Below are positions 24,705 through 33,986 of a stretch of 56,444 nucleotides of DNA, piece by piece (within the stretch, counting starts at the first letter, position 1; the number at the start of each line of letters is the position of its first letter). Source of the DNA: an uncultured Eubacterium sp. Its GTDB lineage: Bacteria; Bacillota; Clostridia; Lachnospirales; Lachnospiraceae. The notes below the pieces were generated by a model that ran no database searches, had not been told where the DNA came from, and saw only the letters and a program-made list of their open reading frames with translations. Where the stretch lies: the NCBI GenBank assembly GCA_910584795.1, contig CAJUBZ010000007.1, positions 1 through 56,444 on the forward strand, written 5' to 3'. The position numbers and the translations under genes were made by a program.

Positions 24705-25607
24705 ATGAAAGGAAAAAGTATGGGAGAATATGTAATTAGCTGTTGTTCGACAGCAGATTTGACAGCAGAGCATTTTGAAGAAAAAAATATAGAATACTTA
24801 TGCTTTCACTATGAATTAGATGGAAAACAGTACATAGATGATTTAGGTAAAACCATGCCAATAAGTGATTTTTATCAGGCAATGGCAGACGGAGCAGAGA
24901 CACGGACTTCACAGGTCAATACAGAAGAATACGAAGCACATTTTAGAAAATATCTGGAACAGGGAAAAGATGTAATTCATTTAACATTATCGTCCGGGAT
25001 TTCAGGTACAATTAATTCGGCATTGGTTGCAAAGGCAAATTTGGAAGAAGAGTTTCCGGATAGAAAGTTGTATATAGTGGATTCACTTGCTGCTTCATCA
25101 GGTTTTGGATTGCTGGCAGATAAAATGGCAGACTTGAGAGACCAGGGAATGTCTATTGATGATTTGTTTGACTGGACAGAATTGAATAAAAGAAGATTAA
25201 ACCATTGGTTTTTCTCTACAGATTTAACATTTTATATTAAAGGTGGAAGAGTTTCAAAGACAGCAGGTGTAGTTGGAGGGATTTTAGGTATATGTCCATT
25301 GTTAAATGTAGATAATGAGGGTAGACTAATACCAAGAATGAAAGTTAAAGGGAAGAAAAAAGTCTTTCACGCAATGGTTTCCAAAATGGAGGAGCTGGCT
25401 GATAACGGACTGGATTATGCAGATAAAGTATATATGAGTCATTCAGCATGCATAGAGGATGCACAAAATGTTGCATCTATGATAGAGAAAAAGTTCCCAA
25501 ATACAAAAGGAAAAATAGAAATTAATGATATTGGAACAACGATAGGAAGTCATACAGGCCCCGGAACAGTAGCACTATTTTTCTGGGGAAAAGAAAGAAT
25601 CGACTAA
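24705..25607 (+). CDS. DegV-family protein (FakB-like), first copy
   Basis: ATG 24705 follows GGGGGAG. Encodes 300 residues with the DegV fold. Fatty-acid and head-group contacts typical of FakB are visible: TSQVNTEEY, LSSGISGTINSA, FYIKGGRVSKTAGVVGGI and a C-terminal GSHTGPGTVALFFWG. FakB proteins carry fatty acids to the FakA kinase for phospholipid synthesis in Firmicutes. No fakA is in the window. It is a bit longer at the N-terminus than the second copy. It is 36 bp ahead of the second degV gene, and the two are likely co-transcribed. Chain specificity cannot be read from sequence. Confidence 0.88.
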   Translation: MKGKSMGEYVISCCSTADLTAEHFEEKNIEYLCFHYELDGKQYIDDLGKTMPISDFYQAMADGAETRTSQVNTEEYEAHFRKYLEQGKDVIHLTLSSGISGTINSALVAKANLEEEFPDRKLYIVDSLAASSGFGLLADKMADLRDQGMSIDDLFDWTELNKRRLNHWFFSTDLTFYIKGGRVSKTAGVVGGILGICPLLNVDNEGRLIPRMKVKGKKKVFHAMVSKMEELADNGLDYADKVYMSHSACIEDAQNVASMIEKKFPNTKGKIEINDIGTTIGSHTGPGTVALFFWGKERID

Positions 25608-25643
25608 CTATATGGAAGAACAATAAAGAGATTGGAGAGTGTT

Positions 25644-26519
25644 ATGAAAGTAGCAGTAATGACAGACAGTAATGCAGGAATAAAGCCTGATGAAGCGGCA
25701 GAGTTGGGAATTTATCTGACTTATACACCAATTATAATTGATGGTGAAGTGTTTTATCAGGAAACCAATTTAACTCAGGAAGAGTTTTATACACAATTAG
25801 CGGGAGATAAAGACATTACAACATCAATGCCGTCACCGGGAGATGTTATGGATATGTGGGATAAACTTTTAGAAGAAGGATATGATGAGGTGGTATATAT
25901 TCCGCTATCAAGTGGTCTTAGTAATTCCTGCCATGCGGCAACACAATTAGCAGACGATTATGATGGAAAAGTACAGGTCGTGGATGATCATCGCATTTCA
26001 GTAACAATGCGTCAGTCAGTGCTTGATGCAAAATGGATGGCTGACAATGGAAAGTCTGCCAGGGAGATAAAAGAGGCATTAGAAGCAAATGCTTACAATT
26101 CAGTGATTTTCCTGACAGTAGACAATTTGAAATATTTAAAAAAAGGTGGAAGAGTTACACCTGCGGCAGCGGCACTTGGTGCAGTACTGAATATTAAACC
26201 GGTATTGACTACAGTAGGTGGAAAGTTTGATGCTTTGGAAAAAGTCCGTGGTATGAAAAAAGGTATTGCAAAAATGCTGGATTATTCCGAAGATTTTGTA
26301 AATAAAATGTTGGAGGAGAACAGCATTGAAAAAATACGTATCGGTGCAGCGGGTTCTTTTAGTAAACAGGAAGATGCAGATGCATGGTATCGTCAGGTAA
26401 AAGAAAGATTCAGCGATGTGGCGGATATTTATTATGATCCGTTATCATTTGTGGTGGGGACACATACCGGACCAGAAGCAGTAGGTATGGGTGTCAGTGT
26501 TATATTAAGGGATAAATAA
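25644..26519 (+). CDS. DegV-family protein (FakB-like), second copy
   Basis: ATG 25644 is favoured over an in-frame TTG at 25632, which would place the GGAGAG inside the gene. Encodes 291 residues: MKVAVMTDSNAGI, TSMPSPGDV, PLSSGLSNSCHA, YLKKGGRVTPAAAALGAVL and VGTHTGPEAVG, the complete DegV pattern. It is clearly diverged from the upstream copy, so the pair probably binds different fatty acids. Transcription ends at a strong bidirectional terminator shared with the opposing gene. Confidence 0.9.
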   Translation: MKVAVMTDSNAGIKPDEAAELGIYLTYTPIIIDGEVFYQETNLTQEEFYTQLAGDKDITTSMPSPGDVMDMWDKLLEEGYDEVVYIPLSSGLSNSCHAATQLADDYDGKVQVVDDHRISVTMRQSVLDAKWMADNGKSAREIKEALEANAYNSVIFLTVDNLKYLKKGGRVTPAAAALGAVLNIKPVLTTVGGKFDALEKVRGMKKGIAKMLDYSEDFVNKMLEENSIEKIRIGAAGSFSKQEDADAWYRQVKERFSDVADIYYDPLSFVVGTHTGPEAVGMGVSVILRDK

Positions 26520-26528
26520 TATATAAAT

Positions 26529-26562
26529 AAAAAAGTGTGATACATTTGTATCACACTTTTTT
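26529..26562. terminator. Bidirectional terminator between convergent genes
   Basis: 16-base arms AAAAAAGTGTGATACA and its exact complement around TT give A-tract, stem and T-tract in both directions. It serves degV on + and the secreted hydrolase gene on -. Confidence 0.95.
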
Positions 26563-26580
26563 ATTTATGGAAAACAAAGT

Positions 26581-28245
26581 TTAATTTTTCTCTTTAAAAT
26601 AGAACTTTAACGTTTTGCTCCATTTTCCTTCGCCATACCGATTATATCCTTTTATACGAATATAGTATGGTTTATTTGTATTTAATTTCTTTAATTTTAA
26701 TTTGTTTTTTGTGGTTTTTTTCATAACCACTTCTGTAACATTCTTTTTAAATGTTTTATCCTTGGAATACTGGACTTTATATCCGGCATTATATTTCTTT
26801 GACTGTTTTGTCCATTTAATAAGAATTTTATTTGCTTCATTTTCAAAGTCCTTAATCACCTGTTTAGCAGGAATTGGAGGCTTGTTGGTTTTAATCGTCA
26901 GTGTTTTACTCCATTTTCCATTGCCAATATTGCTTTTATATGCACGGACAGAAATGTAATATTTTTTATGAAAAGACAGATTGGAAAGTTTCATGCTGGT
27001 AGTCTTTGGTGTTTTATAAGTGATATATTTCACATTCTTTTTAAATTTCTTGTCTGTTGAATACCGTATCTGATATCCTGTAGCATGGCTTTGAGAACTC
27101 CAGTCTAATTTAATATTATTGATTGCACCGGCTTTACCCTTAATAGTCTCTTTTGCAGGCAGTATCATAAAAGTTGTACTGCAGGTACTGATATATTTTA
27201 CCTCCGTACCAGTAAGCTTCACCTTACCAAACCCGGTATGCTTATTAGAAGAATATTTAATCTTATACTGGGAGGAAGGAACGACCTGCCCATTAACAAT
27301 CAAGGCAACACCCGGAGTGTTTGCTTTTTTTGAAGCATAAAACACATTATTTGAAAGAGTAATAGTTCCCTTTTTTATGGATATAAATTTTTTGTTTTCC
27401 TTATTTGGAGTGGTTATTTTTCCGTTTTTAAAATTAAATACGACATCTTTGTCTGTGGTTCGGTATACTTTAATAAACCGTCGTGCCAATTTCATCAAAA
27501 TGGAATCTCTTGGCAGAGAAGCTGTTGGTTCTCTAGAGGAAGAAATAACAGCATATTGAGGCTTTACTGCATCTAAAAAAGCAGCACAGGTAGATGAACC
27601 GGCACCATGGTGACCGACTTTTAACACATCGGCTTGAAAATTATAGCCTTGTGCCATCAATTGTTTTTCTATATTGGATGGTAAATCCCCAGTAAGCAGA
27701 AGTGATTTACCACCACATGTTACACGCAGGACAATACTGCATTCATTATAGGTAGCACCTTGTGACCCGTCATAGAGAACAGTGACAGTAGCATCTCCTA
27801 ATTCCCATGATTCACCTTCAATAGGATTGCGGTATGGACAGCCCTTTTCCTTAACACTTTCTATAAAATTTGAGTAAGTGGTATTTGCCTTTGTACATGG
27901 TGAATAGATAACTTGTCCAACTTCATATTTGTCAAATATTTTTCGGAAGTTTCCTACGTGGTCACCATCAGGGTGTGTTGCTACGACATAATCTATTTTG
28001 TTTTTCGGAATATTTAGCTTGTCCAGATAATTCATTACCATTGATTCACTTTTGGGAGGTCCGGAATCAACAATCATGTAATGATCACCGCTGCTGATAA
28101 TCAAAGCATCTCCTGACCCAACGTATATGGAGTGAAAAGTCATTTCCCCGTTATCTGCGTTTGCCTGAATAAAAAAAGCAGAAGCAGTTACAACGAATAG
28201 CAATGACAACGTAATTATAAAATTTTTAATAAATGATTTACTCAT
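26581..28245 (-). CDS. Secreted ComEC-like metallo-beta-lactamase-fold protein with fibronectin III domains
   Basis: Encodes 554 residues. Signal peptide about 1-30. The MBL domain (about 33-275) has THPDGDHVGN (H-x-D-x-D-H), TGDLP and GHHGAGS, matching the stand-alone version of the ComEC/Rec2 C-terminal domain. After a small beta segment (about 280-365) come two Fn3-like domains (about 370-460 and 462-550, LDWSSQSHATGYQIRYSTD and IKWTKQSKKYNAGYKVQYS). Such proteins may cut extracellular DNA or phosphodiesters; substrate not certain. It lies 7 bp downstream of the membrane-protein gene on the same strand, so the two form an operon. GAGG precedes the ATG. Confidence 0.85.
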   Translation of the reverse strand: MSKSFIKNFIITLSLLFVVTASAFFIQANADNGEMTFHSIYVGSGDALIISSGDHYMIVDSGPPKSESMVMNYLDKLNIPKNKIDYVVATHPDGDHVGNFRKIFDKYEVGQVIYSPCTKANTTYSNFIESVKEKGCPYRNPIEGESWELGDATVTVLYDGSQGATYNECSIVLRVTCGGKSLLLTGDLPSNIEKQLMAQGYNFQADVLKVGHHGAGSSTCAAFLDAVKPQYAVISSSREPTASLPRDSILMKLARRFIKVYRTTDKDVVFNFKNGKITTPNKENKKFISIKKGTITLSNNVFYASKKANTPGVALIVNGQVVPSSQYKIKYSSNKHTGFGKVKLTGTEVKYISTCSTTFMILPAKETIKGKAGAINNIKLDWSSQSHATGYQIRYSTDKKFKKNVKYITYKTPKTTSMKLSNLSFHKKYYISVRAYKSNIGNGKWSKTLTIKTNKPPIPAKQVIKDFENEANKILIKWTKQSKKYNAGYKVQYSKDKTFKKNVTEVVMKKTTKNKLKLKKLNTNKPYYIRIKGYNRYGEGKWSKTLKFYFKEKN

Positions 28246-28252
28246 ATAACCT

Positions 28253-29062
28253 CTACTTTCCTCCAGAGGCAGATTTAATATATGACTGCTCCAGATAAAT
28301 ATAGGCTCTTTTTAAAATCAGCCAAAACATAATAATATCAAAAACTAAAAGTCCTTCAATAATATAGCCAAGTGACTTTAAGGCGCTAAAGTCTGAACCA
28401 ATCCACAAAACAAAGGTTAGCAGAATCTGAAGAACCATAGAAATAAACCAGGCAATTTTTCCCCATTTTCTCTCATCTCTACAGCAGACATCAGGACACA
28501 TTAAAAACAGTCCTTTGGAAAAAAGAAAAGTTGTCAGTATAATACTTCCTAAATATGCAAGTCCTAGAACCATAGAAATATTACATAAGAATAATCCATT
28601 AAAAAAGAACGGAAGTAACGTTAGTATTATATGCAGAATCAATCCACAAAATGCACTAAAAAAAGCGAAAGAAAAAACTTTATTTACTCTTCTAAAACCA
28701 AAACAGGCAGCTAAAATCAGTAAAAAACCTACAAGATCATTAAGAATATCAATATGAATATTGTCGAAAAAAACCTTGTCGATAACTTTGGTTTGTGTCT
28801 GTCCGGCAGAGTTCTTTGTTGTTGAATTGGTGTTGTGGTTATTTATGTCTTCTGTAGAATCAGAAGTATCAATATATTTATAAGTACATTTAGCACCATA
28901 ATTTGATGAAATGTTGTAATATTGAAATTCACCGATAACAGTATCCGAATTTTCATATGGATGCGGATATTTTATGCTTGTTCTAAAATCTATATCTGCT
29001 GCAATAAAAATAAAACCAACTGCTAAAAAAATAAAAAATAATTTAAATTTTAAATTTGACAT
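28253..29062 (-). CDS. Multi-pass membrane protein of unknown function
   Basis: The ATG at 29062 is preferred because GGAG sits six bases upstream; starts at 29074 or 29068 would place it inside or too near. Encodes 269 residues. A first membrane segment (about 5-23) is followed by an extracellular loop rich in N, T and S (about 30-95), then five segments up to residue ~255. No family recognised. It is the upstream partner of the secreted MBL-Fn3 gene, so it may act with it, for example as an anchor or exporter accessory. Confidence 0.7.
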   Translation of the reverse strand: MSNLKFKLFFIFLAVGFIFIAADIDFRTSIKYPHPYENSDTVIGEFQYYNISSNYGAKCTYKYIDTSDSTEDINNHNTNSTTKNSAGQTQTKVIDKVFFDNIHIDILNDLVGFLLILAACFGFRRVNKVFSFAFFSAFCGLILHIILTLLPFFFNGLFLCNISMVLGLAYLGSIILTTFLFSKGLFLMCPDVCCRDERKWGKIAWFISMVLQILLTFVLWIGSDFSALKSLGYIIEGLLVFDIIMFWLILKRAYIYLEQSYIKSASGGK

Positions 29063-29197
29063 ATGCATCTCCAATCTATTACTTTTGTACTGAACTGTGA
29101 TTAAAGCAAAAAAATTGTTAAATCTCCATATTATTATATAAAATCACACAAATATCATTATATCTTAAAAATAGAAAGAAATGCAATATTATTTAGA

Positions 29198-29225
29198 TTG
29201 TAAAATAAGGAGAATGTAGTATAAT
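29198..29225 (+). promoter_or_regulatory. Promoter of the L,D-transpeptidase gene
   Basis: TTGTAA (29198-29203), 16-bp spacer, TATAAT (29220-29225), then a short leader with AGGAGG before ATG 29258. Confidence 0.65.
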
Positions 29226-29257
29226 TAAGGAGATTTTATAAATCAGGAGGCGGTTAA

Positions 29258-30724
29258 ATGAAAAAAGTGAAAATAAAAGGAATTGCAATGTTACTTGCAG
29301 TTATTATGATAGTAAGCTGTATTTCTATTTATAAGACAGAAGAAACACAAGCATCAGGTAAATATACGATTAAAGTAAACCTTGGTACGAACTGTACAAC
29401 TATATATAAAAATGGAAAGGCAGTGAAGGCAATGATCTGTTCTCCCAGCAGCGAGACACCGACGGGAACATTTTACATACCGGTAAAATACAGATGGCAT
29501 GAAATGATTGGGAATTGTTATGCACAGTATTGCTCGAGAATAACGACAGGAATATTGTTTCATTCTGTATGGTATTACAAAAATGGAGACAAATCGACAA
29601 TGTCGGTTTCTGCATATAACGTTATGGGACAAAAGGCATCTCATGGATGTGTAAGATTATTGTGTAAGGATGCAAAATGGATTTATGATAAATGTCCGGT
29701 AGGCACAAAAATTACAATATTCTGGGGAAATAAGAAAGATGACCCATTACCAAGACCATCGTTTACACCAATCCGAAATGGAAAATTCACAGACTGGGAT
29801 CCGACAGACCCGGATCCAAAGAATCCATATCGGAAAAAGGTTCCTACGCTTACAGTAAATGAAAATACAGTAGAGTATGGAACAAAAGTAAAACCGATAG
29901 ATTTGGTGACAATAAAAGATAGTGCCGGAAATAATATTCAAAAATCCGGTGTAAAAGTAAAAGGAAAAATTAACACAAAGAAATTAGGTACATATAAAGT
30001 AAAATTTACAGTGAAAGATACGCTTGGTATGAGACTTTCTAAAACAGTGAAGTTTAAAGTCGTTGATACAAAGTCTCCGATTATTAAAGGAGCAAAAGCA
30101 AAAAAAGATGTGCCAATGGGCAGTAAAGTAAATGTTTTGGCTGGAGTTAAAGCAAAGTCAGTAACAGGAACGAACCTGACATCAAGAGTCAAAGTATCTG
30201 TAAAATATAAAGGAAAAAAAGTTACTGTAAAGAAAGGGATTGTGCTTTTTGCTAAAAAAGGAACTTATAAAATAACATATACAGTGAAAGGAAAGAATCG
30301 TAAGACAGCAACCAAATCAATTAAATATAAAGTAAAAAGTCATAAAGTGAAATTAACTTTAACGAACACAAAGGTAACTGTTACAGAGGGAAGTACATTT
30401 GACTATTACAAATATGTGAAGGATGTGAAGTCCTATCAGAACAAAACATTAAATATACGTTCTTATGTAACTTATACAGGAAAAGTAGATACGTCGAAGC
30501 CGGGAGAATATATTGTTACCTATAAAGGACAATATAAAAAACAGGCATATACGGCAGTAACGAAAAAATTAACTGTTGTAGTTGTTCCAAAGACAGTAGT
30601 AGCACCGCTTCCTGAGGAACCGACTACACCGGAGCAGCCAACAACCGGACCGGAGGAAACTACAACAGGGGGAAACAACGGTGAGAGTTCTAATGAAACC
30701 AACGGATGGACAGACTTTCACTAA
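29258..30724 (+). CDS. Secreted L,D-transpeptidase with Ig-like domains
   Basis: Encodes 488 residues. Signal peptide about 1-32. YkuD-type catalytic domain about 34-165 with FHSVWY and KASHGCVRLL; the Cys in HGCVR is the nucleophile. Then three Ig-like/HYR-type domains (about 195-455) and a Pro/Thr/Glu-rich tail (about 460-488) with TTPEQPTTGPEETTTGG. L,D-transpeptidases make 3-3 cross-links or attach proteins to peptidoglycan outside the membrane. The tail lacks LPXTG. It is followed 21 bp later by a thioesterase gene on the same strand. Confidence 0.9.
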   Translation: MKKVKIKGIAMLLAVIMIVSCISIYKTEETQASGKYTIKVNLGTNCTTIYKNGKAVKAMICSPSSETPTGTFYIPVKYRWHEMIGNCYAQYCSRITTGILFHSVWYYKNGDKSTMSVSAYNVMGQKASHGCVRLLCKDAKWIYDKCPVGTKITIFWGNKKDDPLPRPSFTPIRNGKFTDWDPTDPDPKNPYRKKVPTLTVNENTVEYGTKVKPIDLVTIKDSAGNNIQKSGVKVKGKINTKKLGTYKVKFTVKDTLGMRLSKTVKFKVVDTKSPIIKGAKAKKDVPMGSKVNVLAGVKAKSVTGTNLTSRVKVSVKYKGKKVTVKKGIVLFAKKGTYKITYTVKGKNRKTATKSIKYKVKSHKVKLTLTNTKVTVTEGSTFDYYKYVKDVKSYQNKTLNIRSYVTYTGKVDTSKPGEYIVTYKGQYKKQAYTAVTKKLTVVVVPKTVVAPLPEEPTTPEQPTTGPEETTTGGNNGESSNETNGWTDFH

Positions 30725-30745
30725 AAATTATAAGAGAGGCATGGT

Positions 30746-31453
30746 ATGTACACATACAATACAAAAGTAAGTTATAGCAGATTAGATAAATCAGGGAAAG
30801 TACCTTATCATGAGATTATAAATTATTTGCAGGATTGCAGCACCTTTCAATCGGAGGAGCTTGGGGTTGGAGTGGAGCATTTAAAGGCGCAGAATAAAGC
30901 TTGGGTAATGCTGGCACATAAGATACAGATTCTTAGAGAATTACAGTTAGGTGAAGAAATTATAGTAGGGACATGTCCGACAGATTTTGGAAAAGTAATG
31001 GCAACAAGGCAGTTTTTTATAAAAGATAAAACAGGAGCTTTTGTTGTTAAGGCAGAATCTATCTGGGGGCTGATTGACATTCAGGAACGTATTCCGATAA
31101 GAATCAGAGAAGAAGATTATTGTAAGTATATGAAAGAGACAGCTTTTGAAAGTATCAAACCATCCAGAAAGATTCGATTTACCGGGCAGGGAGAGATTGT
31201 TGGAAATGTAACAGTACATGGAATTGACATTGACACGAATGGGCATGTGAATAATGCGAATTATTTGAGAATGATATCGGATTATCTTTCGAAGGATGGA
31301 TATTATAATCAGGTAGAAATCGTATATAATAAGGAAGCTCTTGAAGGCGAGAATATTAAATGTACAAAATATTATGAAGAAGATGGAATAGGCATGATTC
31401 TGAAAAATGATGAAGAAGAAACACATGCACAGATAAAATTTAAGAAAATTTAA
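30746..31453 (+). CDS. Acyl-ACP thioesterase (FatA/FatB type)
   Basis: Encodes 235 residues as a double hotdog fold. The first half has LGVGVEHLKAQNKAWV; the second has DIDTNGHVNNANYLRM, where Asn and His of NGHVNN are the usual catalytic residues. It releases free fatty acids from acyl carrier protein, as in anaerobic Firmicutes. Cytoplasmic. It lies between the L,D-transpeptidase and cvfB genes with short gaps (21 and 10 bp), so an operon is likely. Two FakB-like fatty-acid carriers are encoded 4 kb upstream. Confidence 0.9.
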   Translation: MYTYNTKVSYSRLDKSGKVPYHEIINYLQDCSTFQSEELGVGVEHLKAQNKAWVMLAHKIQILRELQLGEEIIVGTCPTDFGKVMATRQFFIKDKTGAFVVKAESIWGLIDIQERIPIRIREEDYCKYMKETAFESIKPSRKIRFTGQGEIVGNVTVHGIDIDTNGHVNNANYLRMISDYLSKDGYYNQVEIVYNKEALEGENIKCTKYYEEDGIGMILKNDEEETHAQIKFKKI

Positions 31454-31463
31454 TGGAGAGATA

Positions 31464-32288
31464 ATGGAATTAGGAAAAGTTTTAAAACTAAGAGTAGTAA
31501 AAAGAACCGATTTTGGTATGTATCTGGGAACGGAAGAGGATAAAGTGCTTCTGCCCAAAAATGAAGTTCCGGAAGGAACAGAGATAGGCGATGAAGTTGA
31601 AGTATTTATTTGTAGAGATTCCCAGGATAGAATTATTGCTACAATACACAGACCGGTGGCTCAAGTAGGAGAAACCGCTTATGTTGAAGTGAAGGAAATT
31701 ACAAAATTCGGAGCTTTTCTGGATTGGGGACTCGGAAAGGATTTATTTCTTCCATATAAAGAGCAGACGACAGATATAAAAGCAGGTGATAAGGTATTAA
31801 TCGGTGTATATACGGATAAAAGTAACAGACTTTGTGCAACAATGAAAGTATATGATTATCTGAATTGCAATTCCACATATAAAGAAGAGGATATCGTACA
31901 AGGGGTAGTATATAACTATAATCCACAGTATGGAGCTTTTGTTGCAGTCAATAATAAGTACCATGGTCTCATTCAGACAAAAGAACTGACTACAAAAGTA
32001 TTTGTCGGAATGGAAGTAGAAGCCAGAGTGAAAAGTGTTCGCCCGGATGGCAAGTTGGATTTGGCTCTTCGAAAAAAGTCGTATTTGCAGATTGAAGAGG
32101 ATGCTGAAAAGATATTGGAATACATGAAGAATAATGGTGGAAAAATTGACTATACTGACAAGGCAAAACCAGAGGTTATTCGAAAAGATTTTAACATGAG
32201 TAAGAGTGAATTTAAGCGTGCTATTGGCAGATTGCTCAAAGAAAAGCATATAATCATTGGTGAAAATAGCATATTTTTAGATAAATAG
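31464..32288 (+). CDS. cvfB: S1-domain RNA-binding protein, CvfB family
   Basis: Encodes 274 residues in the CvfB order: three S1-like OB domains (about 1-62, 70-130, 140-208; for example VGETAYVEVKEITKFGAFLDWGLGKD) and a C-terminal winged helix (about 215-274, DFNMSKSEFKRAIGRLLKE). CvfB in staphylococci affects virulence gene expression by binding RNA. The start has GGAGAG a few bases upstream and the spacing to the thioesterase gene is 10 bp. No terminator is clear behind it. Confidence 0.88.
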   Translation: MELGKVLKLRVVKRTDFGMYLGTEEDKVLLPKNEVPEGTEIGDEVEVFICRDSQDRIIATIHRPVAQVGETAYVEVKEITKFGAFLDWGLGKDLFLPYKEQTTDIKAGDKVLIGVYTDKSNRLCATMKVYDYLNCNSTYKEEDIVQGVVYNYNPQYGAFVAVNNKYHGLIQTKELTTKVFVGMEVEARVKSVRPDGKLDLALRKKSYLQIEEDAEKILEYMKNNGGKIDYTDKAKPEVIRKDFNMSKSEFKRAIGRLLKEKHIIIGENSIFLDK

Positions 32289-32420
32289 CAAAAGGGCTAT
32301 GCAAATTTAACAAAGTTTTTTTTATTATTTTGTATAATTGACATATAGTAATTTAAATTAATGTGATTTAGAATACTTTCATACGAGAGTAGAGAAATCT
32401 AGATATGAAGGAGAGAACAT

Positions 32421-33539
32421 ATGGCAAGTTTATCACTTAAGAATATTTGCAAAGTATATCCAAACGGATTTGCAGCAGTTAAGGATTTTAACCTTGAGAT
32501 TAAAGACAAGGAATTTATTATCTTCGTAGGTCCATCAGGTTGTGGTAAATCTACAACACTTCGTATGATTGCAGGACTTGAAGAAATTTCATCAGGAGAG
32601 TTATACATTGGAGATAAGTTAGTTAATGATGTTGAGCCAAAGGATAGAGATATCGCGATGGTATTCCAGAACTACGCTTTATATCCACATATGACAGTAT
32701 ATGATAACATGGCATTCGGTCTTAAGTTAAGAAAAGTACCAAAGGCTGAACAGGAAAGATTAGTTAAAGATGCAGCAAAGATTCTTGATCTTGAGCAGCT
32801 ACTTGACAGAAAGCCAAAGGCTTTATCAGGTGGTCAGAGACAGAGAGTTGCTATGGGACGTGCAATCGTTCGTAATCCTAAAGTATTCCTTATGGATGAG
32901 CCTCTCTCAAACTTAGATGCTAAGTTAAGAGTTCAGATGCGTGTTGAGATAGCTAAGATTCATAAGAGATTAGGTGCTACAATTATTTATGTAACACATG
33001 ACCAGACAGAGGCTATGACACTTGGAACAAGAATCGTAGTAATGAAGGATGGTGTTGTACAGCAGGTTGATTCTCCAAAGAACTTATATGATAAGCCGGT
33101 TAACTTATTCGTAGCAGGATTTATGGGTTCACCACAGATGAACTTCATCGATGCTGAAGTAGAAAAAGTTGGTGGAGATATTAAGCTTCATATCGGTCAG
33201 GCTAGAACATATATTACAGTTCCTGCAGAGCAGGCTAAGGTTCTCGAAGATGGCGGATATGTTGGTAAGACAGTTGTTATGGGTATCAGACCAGAGGATA
33301 TTCATGATGAGGAAAGCTTTATTGCTAATTCACCGGATAGTGTATTCTCAACAACTATCAGAATTTACGAATTACTTGGTGCAGAAGTATACTTATACTT
33401 TGATGTAGAAGGTTTTGATTGTACAGCAAGAGTTAACTCACGTACAGAAGCAAGACCTGGTGATGAAGTAAAATTTGCTATGGATCTTTCAAAATTACAC
33501 ATTTTTGATAAAGATACAGAAAAAGTTATAACGAATTAG
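32421..33539 (+). CDS. ABC transporter ATPase, MsmK/UgpC sugar-uptake family
   Basis: Encodes 372 residues. Walker A GPSGCGKST (about 38-46), Q-loop VFQNYALYPHMT, signature LSGGQRQR (about 136), Walker B VFLMDEPLSNLD and H-loop VTHDQTEAMT. The C-terminal TOBE/OB domain (about 240-372) is typical of carbohydrate-import ATPases. No permease or binding-protein gene is adjacent, which fits the stand-alone multitask ATPases such as MsmX/MsmK that energise several sugar importers. Higher use of codons like CTT and TCA with few rare codons suggests high expression. SD AAGGAG. A long hairpin follows the stop. Confidence 0.93.
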   Translation: MASLSLKNICKVYPNGFAAVKDFNLEIKDKEFIIFVGPSGCGKSTTLRMIAGLEEISSGELYIGDKLVNDVEPKDRDIAMVFQNYALYPHMTVYDNMAFGLKLRKVPKAEQERLVKDAAKILDLEQLLDRKPKALSGGQRQRVAMGRAIVRNPKVFLMDEPLSNLDAKLRVQMRVEIAKIHKRLGATIIYVTHDQTEAMTLGTRIVVMKDGVVQQVDSPKNLYDKPVNLFVAGFMGSPQMNFIDAEVEKVGGDIKLHIGQARTYITVPAEQAKVLEDGGYVGKTVVMGIRPEDIHDEESFIANSPDSVFSTTIRIYELLGAEVYLYFDVEGFDCTARVNSRTEARPGDEVKFAMDLSKLHIFDKDTEKVITN

Positions 33540-33556
33540 TTAGGCTAAAGCCATGC

Positions 33557-33624
33557 GTAAATAGAAAAAAGAAAAGTGGTATTTGTGCTTGCACAAGAAT
33601 ACTGCTTTTCTTTTTTCTATTTAC
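33557..33624 (+). terminator. Long hairpin after the ATPase gene
   Basis: 20-base arms (33557-33576 and 33605-33624) pair exactly, with inner pairing GTATT/AATAC and GTGC/GCAC. The T-rich right arm may terminate transcription. It is flanked by GCCATGC (33550-33556) and leads straight into the structured repeats. Confidence 0.7.
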
Positions 33625-33631
33625 ATAGGGC

Positions 33632-33875
33632 GCAGCCCTCTACCGAGATGCAGCGCCGAAGGTGCGTAATCGAGGTAGGCATGGCTGGTTGATGGCGCAG
33701 CCCTCTACCGAGATGCAGCACCGAAGGTGCGTAATCGAGGTAGGCATGGCTGATTGATATTGCAGCCCTCAACCGAGATATTGCACCGAAGGTGTGGAAT
33801 CGAGGTAGGCATGGCTGGTTGATGGCGCAGCCCTGCGACCGAGAAGAAGCGAAGCATATTCGAGGTAGGCATGGC
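33632..33875 (+). repeat. Four tandem 65-bp structured repeats
   Basis: Copies start at 33632, 33697, 33762 and 33827, each 65 bp after the last. The core (54 bp, 49 in the fourth) runs from GCAGCCC to GCATGGC. Each can fold as TACC-GA-GAT...ATC-GA-GGTA with an apical hairpin GCRCC-GAA-GGTGY in copies 1-3. In copy 4 GAT/ATC is replaced by GAA/TTC, keeping the pairing. An isolated relative lies at 52807-52865. No coding sense is apparent. Spacers between copies are 11 bp, so this is not a CRISPR array. Confidence 0.9.
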
Positions 33876-33986
33876 GATTGTCACAGAAACTTCACATAGT
33901 TTCCTCTTGTTTTTGCATTTGAATTGGTTTAGAATATAAATTGAGTTATTATTTACATAACGCAGGATTGAAACAAGGAGAATAAT

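Noticed and set aside
33632..33875. Possible CRISPR array
   Set aside because: The repeated unit is most of the period; the intervals are 11 bp and nearly identical, and no cas genes are present.
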